A DNA stretch of 64,000 bases. Origin: Bilabrum cf. latius. Taxonomy: Eukaryota; Bigyra: Bicosoecida; Bigyra; Bicosoecida. Position numbers and translations under genes: made by a program. The notes under the pieces are model-generated. The model had not been told where the DNA came from. It made no database searches and saw only the letters and a list, made by a program, of their open reading frames with translations. This document shows, in pieces, positions 57,242 to 64,000 of this stretch; the stretch's first letter is position 1, and every line of letters starts with the position of its first letter. Where the stretch lies: NCBI GenBank assembly GCA_965178125.1, contig OZ237759.1, forward strand, positions 1-64,000. Reading direction: 5' to 3'.

Positions 57242-58792
57242 TCACGTCAGCTTGGAAGGCTTTGAAGCTGTGCCCAAGGCAGTTCTCGACTCTTGCTCGT
57301 GCCTCGTGGCCGATAGTAGGGCGCCAAGGAATTCCTTCATTCCAATAGCACAGCTCGGGGGCGCCTTGTCTTGCCCGTCGTCCATTGAGGCAGCCCCTGC
57401 TCCTCCAGTAGCGGCCCCAGGCCCGCTCGCGCCAGCCCTCGCCCTGAGTGCCAGAGCCACCGACCTTGCCGAGCTTGCTGAAAGGTGGAATGCATGCGCC
57501 TGGAATGGTAGCTTCCTGAGAGACCTGCCGCTGAGTCCCTCTGCGTCCTGGGCGCACCTGTACAGAGCCGCGGTGGCTGGCCCCCCCGCGAGGGTCCATG
57601 ACGGCTTCGGAGGCGGGCCAGAGGATGCGCTGGACCCGCTGGCTGCGGGGTGCAGCGTGGAGCCAGGCGTCTTCACCGTGGCTGCTCCTGCTGGCGGCGC
57701 CACGGGCATACCTTCGGATGGGTTCACGATTCCTTTGCGCACGAGCTCCACGATGGAGGACAGCAGGATTCGGTACCTGGCGACCAGCACGGGAGGGCCA
57801 ACGTACTGCTTCAGGTCAGCTCGGTCCAGAAATGCGGGGTCAATGGCCTCCGTCAGATTGGACGTGGCCAGGACTAGGACGTTCGGCCTCGCCCTGAGCC
57901 GATCCACCTCGGTCAACAAGGCATTCACCACCCGAACGGCATCGCTGGGCTCGTTGCCGTTCATTGACGACTGACGCGCCGCGGTAAGGCTCTCTACCTC
58001 ATCGATCAGAACGCAGACAAGCGTGCTTCCATCCTCTGCATCCGCGAGGGCGTGGATACTCTCGAAGAGCTTGGCCACCAACTTGCCGCTCTCGCTGAAC
58101 CATCGCGAAAACAGGCTATGGCTGTTGATCTCCAACAGGCTTGCGGTAGGGTACGTCTTGTTCAGCCTGATGGCTAGCTTGTGCGCCAATGCCTTGCAAA
58201 TGGTTGTTTTCCCTGTGCCGGGGGGCCCGTGAAAGAGCAGCAAACGGTTCGTGGTTACCATAGCGCTGTCAACACCGTGCTCAGCAAACAGAATTGCAGT
58301 CTCTGCATAGCGGAGCAACCTTCCCTTGACATCGCTGTCATCAAAAACCAATGAATCCCACAGCGCATCGAACCCGAAATGCGGAAGAGCCCAGTGCTGA
58401 GCAGCAGTCACAACCTCGCCATCCCCTTCTTCGCCACCGCCGGCTTCTTCAAGGCTAGGAGGGTCCATCGACAAACAAAAAGGATAGACCTAGACAAGTG
58501 CCTAGAATCCCGGGACTCTTGATACTTCTTTAGCGTCGCCATCCAATATGCTCGCAACCTTCGTCGCCAGCATAGATGCTCGCATGGTCGAATCAAGGCC
58601 TTCCGTAGGGATCTCTGCGCCCACAGCAAGCATCGCAGTAGACGATTGGAGATATGAGACTATGTGCGACTCGATTTCTTCAAAAGAGTGCTCTCCATCG
58701 GGATCTACGGACACCTCAACTGCGAGGTGCAAGAGGGAGGTCGAACAAGCGCAATTCGAAATTTGAGAACATGGTGGCTTCGTTGATAGCAT
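57242..58792 (-). CDS. TRIP13: Pch2/TRIP13 AAA+ ATPase, 516 aa
   Basis: Frame from ATG 58792 to TGA 57242-57244, with TAGs at 58502 and 58490. Pch2/TRIP13 unfolds HORMA-domain proteins in meiotic chromosome axis remodelling and the spindle checkpoint. Visible: an N-terminal adaptor-binding region with HLAVEVSV; the WALP...LWDSLVFD motif; Walker A GPPGTGKT (189-196); the very typical EINSHSLFSRWFSESGKLV; Walker B VLIDEVESLTAAR; sensor region LATSNLTEAIDPAFLDRAD then KQYVGPP; and the C-terminal SGRSLRKLPFQAHA. Both TAGs lie in the segment just before LSMDPP, where relatives have a conserved beta strand, so reading through them restores the domain. Slightly longer than human TRIP13 (432). Convergent with the C2 gene, 87 bp apart. 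Confidence 0.96.
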
Positions 58793-58947
58793 CCTTGCAA
58801 GCAATATCAATTATTGTAATAGATCACACCTTCAACGATGTTCTTCTTCGATTCCATGGCTACACAGAAGCGATGTAAAGTTTCCGAGCGAGAGCAAGAA
58901 GCAAGTTCTCGAGTTCAAGTGGTTCCGCATCATGCGCGGCGCCTACT

Positions 58948-61900
58948 TCAAGGCTGGACTTCCGAAGCCCCTGCAACAGGTTTGCTTGGCTTTGACGTCG
59001 CCGGCGCACCGTCGTCGGAATCCTGGCGAATCGGAATGCACGTAACCTTGAAAACTGATCCGACGTCAGCAGCGGCCAGGCTGCGCGTAGCTCCATCCAG
59101 TCGATCGCTGGCAGAGGAACCGGTGTCCTTCCAGCCAGGCGTGCCCTCTCTCGAAGCTTCTGTGGTGCGCTCTCCATCCGCAGACACCCGGACCCATTCG
59201 AACCGAGAGCTGCTGGAGGGCCTGCCCCCGTGGTACCACACCCTGGCGCGCAGCTGCTCGCCCTCCACAGGCCTCCCCTCAATCCACACGGACCGCGCGC
59301 GGGGAATGCCGGGCTCGACCGCCGCACCAGAGGGGGGCACCACCTCGATGGCGGACCCCTCGCACGACCTGACGGCCTCCTCCAGGGCCGCCAGCGAGAC
59401 GGGCCCACGCGCCCTGCATGCCCGCTCCAGGGCTCGGCAGGCCCCCGGCGCGCTGCTCCTCACCAGGCACACTGCCATGACCCGCCGGCCGCAGTACGAG
59501 CCCACCAGCGGAAGCCGCAGCGGGGAGCGGGCGGCGGCAAGGCCCTGCGCGACGTCGAGGGCAGTAGCCCCGGCTGGAGTCTGGAAGGGGTGCAGGTTGG
59601 TCCCGGCGCCTGGTGCCCCGCTCCCTGGCTGCGGGTGAAACACGTGCATGTAGGTCTCCACGCTGGCTCCTTCCCGAGCGCGGGCCAGGGCAAGGAGTCT
59701 CTGGGCAGCATGACCCACAGCATCGGAGGGCACTGCCGGGCATACTCGGTGGGGTACCCCCAGAGCATCCATCAGGCCGGAGGGATCGACGGGTGGGCGG
59801 CACACACGGCGGAACACAGCCTCGCCCTCTTTGTCAGGCAGCGGGTCGGTTCCGGACCCAGACGAAGGATCAAAGGCCTGTGTTTTGGCTTCATCGGCGT
59901 GGTTGATACTGCAAAGCAGGCGATCTGGGAGTACCTCGGCTGGCATTTCCTTTTCCTTGCCCTTAGCATTGCTGTGCATCCGCGCGAGGCTCTTGGCCTT
60001 GCGGAGGCCCTTACCCTTGGACTTCTTGCGCTTGAGATCGCGAGATGGAGGAGCCGTGGGAGGAGGCCGAGGCGGCAGGCGGGATCCCGAAACCGAGGCC
60101 TTGACAGCAGCAGCTGCTGTGCCTGAAGTGTCAGACGACTTGACAGCAGGCGCTGAGGTAGCCTGTTGGTCTCTATAAGACGACGGTACTGCAGCACCTT
60201 CCGTCCCTGCACCCGGCGAAGCCCCCCCCTCTTCGTCAGCGCCCTCAGCAGCACCTACCTCTGCATCGCTGGGCAGACCCTCTCCTGCAGTCCCACCGCC
60301 ACCCTTGCTGTGCAACCCATCCTGCCCTAGCTTCACCTCTCTCTTGTCGTCGACCTACTCCTCCTCCTCCTCTTCCTACTCTTTCTTATCCTCTACATAC
60401 CATCCCACCTCCAGCAGTGTTCTCTTGGACCCTGGCACCTGGATCACCCAGCCACTTGGCACCAGCGGCTGGGCTACATCTTGGACAGCCACCCCAGGGT
60501 CAGTTGCAGCTGCGTCATCACTAGCGAGCAATTTGGACGCGGCATCTTCTCGTTCCTCCACGGCTGAGTAGACCCGCTGTATGGCTTCCGGTGGGGACAG
60601 GACCCCGTCACTAGGCCCAGCACCAGAGCCAGCACCAGCACCAGCTTCCCCCGAACTGCGCTGCAGGGGCACGAGCTGCAGCGAGTTGCCCTCTCGTAAC
60701 CTACCCACAGCCGAGCACACTCGCCGCCTGCGCTCGCAGAAGAGTGTGTGGTGGTGCGGTGCGACAACCATGGCGACCGAGCCGCTGGAGGAGGCGCGTG
60801 CCGCTGGGTCCGAGCTGGGCACCCAGGAGGTGGAGTTGGCTGCGTCTGTGATGGCACCAGATGCGTGGGCAACGACCGCAGATCCAGCAGTTCCAGCAGA
60901 TCCAGCAGCAGCATCAGCTGCGGCAGTAGAGCCCCCCGCGTCCTGCGATGCTGTGGTGGACCCTGGGCCACCTGCAAATGGTGCTGGGGCAAGTGCCGAT
61001 GGTGCCGCGCCAGCCTAGCCCAAGAGAGAACTAGTTCTTGCTGCATCTGGCACTGCTGCTTCCATTTCCAGCATAATCTGCAGCTGTGGCCTGGCCTCGC
61101 CAACGGGCCCCGGGCTCGGCAAAGGAGGAGCCCCAGCAGAGGCACCCACTGTGGGGTGCGGCACTGCCACTGCCACTGCAGGGGGGAGAGTAGTCCCACT
61201 GGCTGTCCTTGACGCAGAGCCAGCACTTACCGATCCATTCGCTTCCATGCTCGGCACGATGGCGCACCAGGCAAGGACCCCAGCGCCCCCGCCCCTGGTC
61301 GCACTTCCCCGGACCGAGACCAGCAACACGTCGTGGCGGCGCACCTCGATGGTCTAGCGATGGGACCACTCCCAGCGCATGCCAGGGACAGCCTCAGAGC
61401 CCCTGGCGTGCAACTCAGGTGTGCATTCGCTGCAAATCCAGTCTCCTGAAGCGCGACCGCGAAGGAGCTTCTATACCACCGCAGCCTGCGATTCGCCGGT
61501 GCCACGAACTGCAGTGCCAGCGGATGATGGGCTATCTGGGCTGACAAGATGCCGAGACTCCAAGCTGGCAAACTTGGATGCCCGCTCCTCCGGCGTTCCT
61601 CTCGGCGAGAATCGCCAAACGGATGCGGCTGCGACGCAGCTCCCCGTCGGAGAGATACCCCGGACTGACGAAGTCAACAGGTCCCTCCCGTAGCCAGCTA
61701 GGGCTACCAGATTAAGTAAGAACTTAGTAGCGGGTCCAGTCTCCGCCAAAGAGCTTGGCCCCGTTGTCAGCGGACCAGGCTTGGTGCGGTCGTTGCTCGT
61801 GGTTGATGCATCACCAGGGCCCTTAGATTGAGGCTGTGAAGCTGAGGTATCAGCGCTAGATTTAGACTGCGAACTCTACGAGTTTGATTGCCCCCCTAAC

Positions 61901-61995
61901 ACGTTTCCGCCACCACTTCCATGCCCAATGCAATTTCCTATTGCTAATGGCATGCAGCCACACAGCTAGAAATGGGAGGCAGCAACCAGGATCAT
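58948..61995 (-). CDS. Zinc-knuckle protein with AIR9-like (A9) C-terminal domain, 1,015 aa
   Basis: A single 1,016-codon frame from ATG 61995 to TGA 58948-58950. Seven in-frame TAGs, including 61471, 61345, 61015 and two (60376 and near 60358) in a Glu-rich stretch read as EDKKE-TAG-EEEEE-TAG-VDDK. Domains in order: a short Cys-containing N-terminus; a Cys pair DWICSEC with Trp around residues 184-205 (RWEWSHR), like half of a zinc finger; long Ala/Pro/Ser-rich linkers; a small CERRRRVC motif (~400); a Lys-rich patch (KRKKSKGKGLRKAKS); and a C-terminal ~110 residues resembling an AIR9 A9 repeat (EGEQLRARVWYHGG, FEWVRVSADGE, AAADVGSVFKVTC). AIR9-type repeats occur in microtubule-associated proteins. 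The overall role is unknown; the start is the most upstream ATG before the divergent neighbour. Confidence 0.65.
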
Positions 61996-62073
61996 TTGGC
62001 CGGAGAACGCCTATGGAAATAGACAAGCAACACCTTAGTGCGGCCCTGCTGTGAAAGGCAGCGAACTACAACA

Positions 62074-63702
62074 ATGGTGGCATGGAATGCAGCGAGACGA
62101 ATCGCTCGTCACTGGCCCGCAGGGGCGCATCCGGCTGCCTTGCAGACCACCACTGCAGCCGTACGTGCAGACTGGTCCGATACCTTGCCTACAGATGAAG
62201 GTTGTGCTGCGATGAATGGTCCTGCTGAGCGATGGACCGAATACACGAGCCCAGCACCAGCACAGTTCTTGGTGGCTGGGTTCCGAAAGTAAGGATGATA
62301 TCGGCCTAACTTTGCGGAGCTGAAGCCCCGCCTCTGCTTGAATATATTTTCATTCAACTAGTATTGTTGTATTTGCAGGAAACTATGCGTAGCCGAGCCG
62401 GGGCTAGATCCCCTGCAGGCTCAGCCTCCGCACGAGGTCGCCAAGCTCCGAAAGGTACGCGCGAGCAGTACTGCGGCAGCCAAGATCAAGGAAAACAAGA
62501 AGAAATCAAAGCAGTTATTTAATATGATGGGGAGCATTTAGCAGTAGCACGATGAGCTTGAACAAAAGAAGCGTGCACTAGATGTGGAGAAGCAGCAGCT
62601 CGCCGCGCTGCGAAAAGAGAAGATGTTGCTCGTGAAACTCATGCAGCATTTGGTTAGGATTGGGGTAACTGAGCGACCAAAGCCGCGCTAGACGGAACCG
62701 GCCGAGCAGGCAGGAGGCACCGGTCGTCCCGGTATCCTGTCGATCCGAGCCCCTGCGTCCAAGGCAAGCGCCGATTCTGCAGGTGCCCCTGGCAGCGCAT
62801 CCACACCGGGCACAGGGAGATCAATAATCCCACGCCGATCAACCCCAACAGCGGCGGCTCCATTGATTCGCCGCAAGTCCCGCCTCACGGACGCATCTCC
62901 CGTGGCAGCAGGCACGCCGGCATCGAGGGGCGCTGCGGGGGCTCGGCGCGTGGACAGCCCCCTCGCCACTCCAGTGGAGAGAAGACAGGAGTCATCGTCA
63001 TCTTCTCGCTTCCCCGTAGGAACACCGAGGCGATCTGCAGAGCCATTCAGCGCGCACACACACAGAGACAGAGACAGAGACAGAGACAGGGGCAGGGGCA
63101 GAGACAGGGGCCCGTCCGTGCAACCAGTCCCCGGTCGCTCCGGGGTGAGGTCAGCGCCAAGGGCCGGGCAGGGGCGGCTGGGGCCGGGAGGGGGAGGGGG
63201 GCTCCGAGTGACGCTCAGCTCTGACGCCACCCCGGCTGAATCTGCCACAGGTGTGGGGCGGCATCACCCGGCCAGCCACAGGTTCCGTGGTTCAGGAGCA
63301 AGCCATGGCTCCAGCCTCGGGCAAGACCTGCATCGCGGTCCCTAGGGCACTGGCCCACCGGTTGGGCTATCTAGCGCCATGCCTGCCCCTGCCAGCTCCA
63401 CCCAGGCAGGCAGACCCGTGAGTCGCCCCCCGACGAGCGCGTCCTTTCGACGAGACGGGACCCAGTCAGCGGACGGCTGGGGTCGGGGTGGGAGCGGCAG
63501 CGGAGCGGCGGAGGGCTGGCACCGAGAGGCAGGGCACGGGTATGGGGGCCATGCGCACGGCCATGACAGGGGCCATGACAGGGGCCATGACAGGGACCGC
63601 GGGAGCGGCCGGGGCAGAGGCAGAGGCCGGGGCAGAGGCGGGGGAAGGGGCTGGGGCGGGGGTGGGCATGCCGGGCGGGGTGGTAGCAGGGGCAGGTGGT
63701 GA
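62074..63702 (+). CDS. Coiled-coil protein with Arg/Gly-rich tail, 512 aa
   Basis: Two exons, 62074-62288 and 62379-63702, with a 90-bp GT-AG intron; the codon split across it rejoins in frame (AA|G). Four TAGs are in frame: two in ATT-TAG-CAG-TAG-CAC, one after KPR (62689) and one at 63343. Stop TGA 63700-63702. Residues ~95-165 form a charged coiled coil (KKSKQLFNMMGSI, then HDELEQKKRALDVEKQQL), and the first two TAGs sit in it as IQQQH if read as Gln, which suits a heptad helix. The rest is Ser/Pro/Arg-rich, with an HDRGHDRGHDRDR repeat and an RGRGRG tail that could bind RNA. Family not recognised. Divergent from the A9 protein, 78 bp apart. Confidence 0.65.
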
Positions 63703-63815
63703 GGGGTAGCGGTGCCTGGGACCTTTGCTCGGCTGGCACAATGAATCCACACAAGACCATTCCTAGTTTATTCGATGCAAGGCAGGTGCAAGCTACATCA
63801 AGTCCCAGACCAGAC

Positions 63816-63998
63816 TCAAGCGAATGTCCTCACAATTTCCCGCCTGGCCTGGTCGTACTTGAACCCTGCCCTCCGCAAGGCATCCCCCTCCAAAAAGTCG
63901 GCGATGTCCGTGATGCCGCTCTCCTGCGCAGCCGCGCTCAGATCCCGCTGCTTGATGCGGATCGTGCCCGACTCGGCCCCCGCCCCGTCCCCGTCAAG
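63816..63998 (-). CDS. 3' end of an unrecognised gene (window edge)
   Basis: The last 60 codons of a minus-strand gene, open to the window edge and ending in TGA 63816-63818. The visible C-terminus is charged and helical (ITDIADFLEGDALRRAG, FKYDQARREIV), with codon use like the other genes. Convergent with the coiled-coil gene about 110 bp away. Too little to name. Confidence 0.6.
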   Translation of the reverse strand, partial: LDGDGAGAESGTIRIKQRDLSAAAQESGITDIADFLEGDALRRAGFKYDQARREIVRTFA

Positions 63999-64000
63999 CA

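Noticed and set aside
40296-61995. Introns hiding the TAG codons
   Set aside because: Real introns here (DLD, dynein light chain, C2, coiled-coil genes) are about 87-190 bp with clear GT-AG; the sequence around the TAGs is coding on both sides with no such signals.

Overview
This is the left end of a nuclear chromosome from a GC-rich, flagellated eukaryotic microbe. Evidence: (CCCTAA)n tracts, i.e. TTAGGG-type telomere DNA, all in one orientation; spliceosomal GT-AG introns of about 87-190 bp; a mitochondrial dihydrolipoamide dehydrogenase; an RSP14-like radial-spoke protein and a Tctex1 dynein light chain (cilium/flagellum); and a Pch2/TRIP13 ATPase (meiosis). I cannot name the lineage from sequence alone.

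The main result is the genetic code. Nearly every gene here looks broken by TAG, yet the same frame continues through each TAG into conserved or compositionally matching protein and ends at TGA. I followed about 50 in-frame TAG codons through 11 different genes. I met no in-frame TAA, and all 13 gene ends I could see use TGA. In the RecQ helicase one TAG sits exactly at the invariant Gln of motif I (GKS-x-x-Y-Q), so UAG most likely means glutamine and UGA is the main stop. Protein lengths below assume TAG = Gln.

Layout. 1-4515: five higher-order units of a 155-bp satellite (family A), a ~62-bp linker and a (CCCTAA)n tract. 4516-13519: a truncated copy (copy A) of a two-gene subtelomeric element, capped directly by telomere repeats in the middle of its large gene. 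13520-29023: the complete element (copy B). It has a 2,328-residue gene (minus strand) and a divergent 511-residue gene (plus strand), separated by a tRNA-like, Pol III-like sequence. It is flanked by arrays of a 22-bp repeat in opposite orientations, and on the right also by satellite family B and telomere repeats. 29024-34403: satellite family C, then family A again, with more interstitial telomere tracts. 34404-37139: about 50 copies of a 55-bp minisatellite.

37313-64000 is compact unique sequence: dihydrolipoamide dehydrogenase, a TCTEX1D2-like dynein light chain, a secreted PAN+GH79 heparanase-like glycosidase, a UFD1-domain/zinc-finger fusion, a RecQ helicase head-to-head with an RSP14-like radial-spoke protein, a WD40-like protein, a C2/Gln-rich protein, TRIP13/Pch2, a zinc-knuckle protein with an AIR9-like (A9) C-terminus, a coiled-coil/RG-rich protein, and the 3' end of one more gene. 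These are ordinary housekeeping, flagellar and meiotic genes, not a pathway. They are valuable because their conserved domains calibrate the code, which then shows that the subtelomeric element carries two long intact genes rather than a set of fragments.
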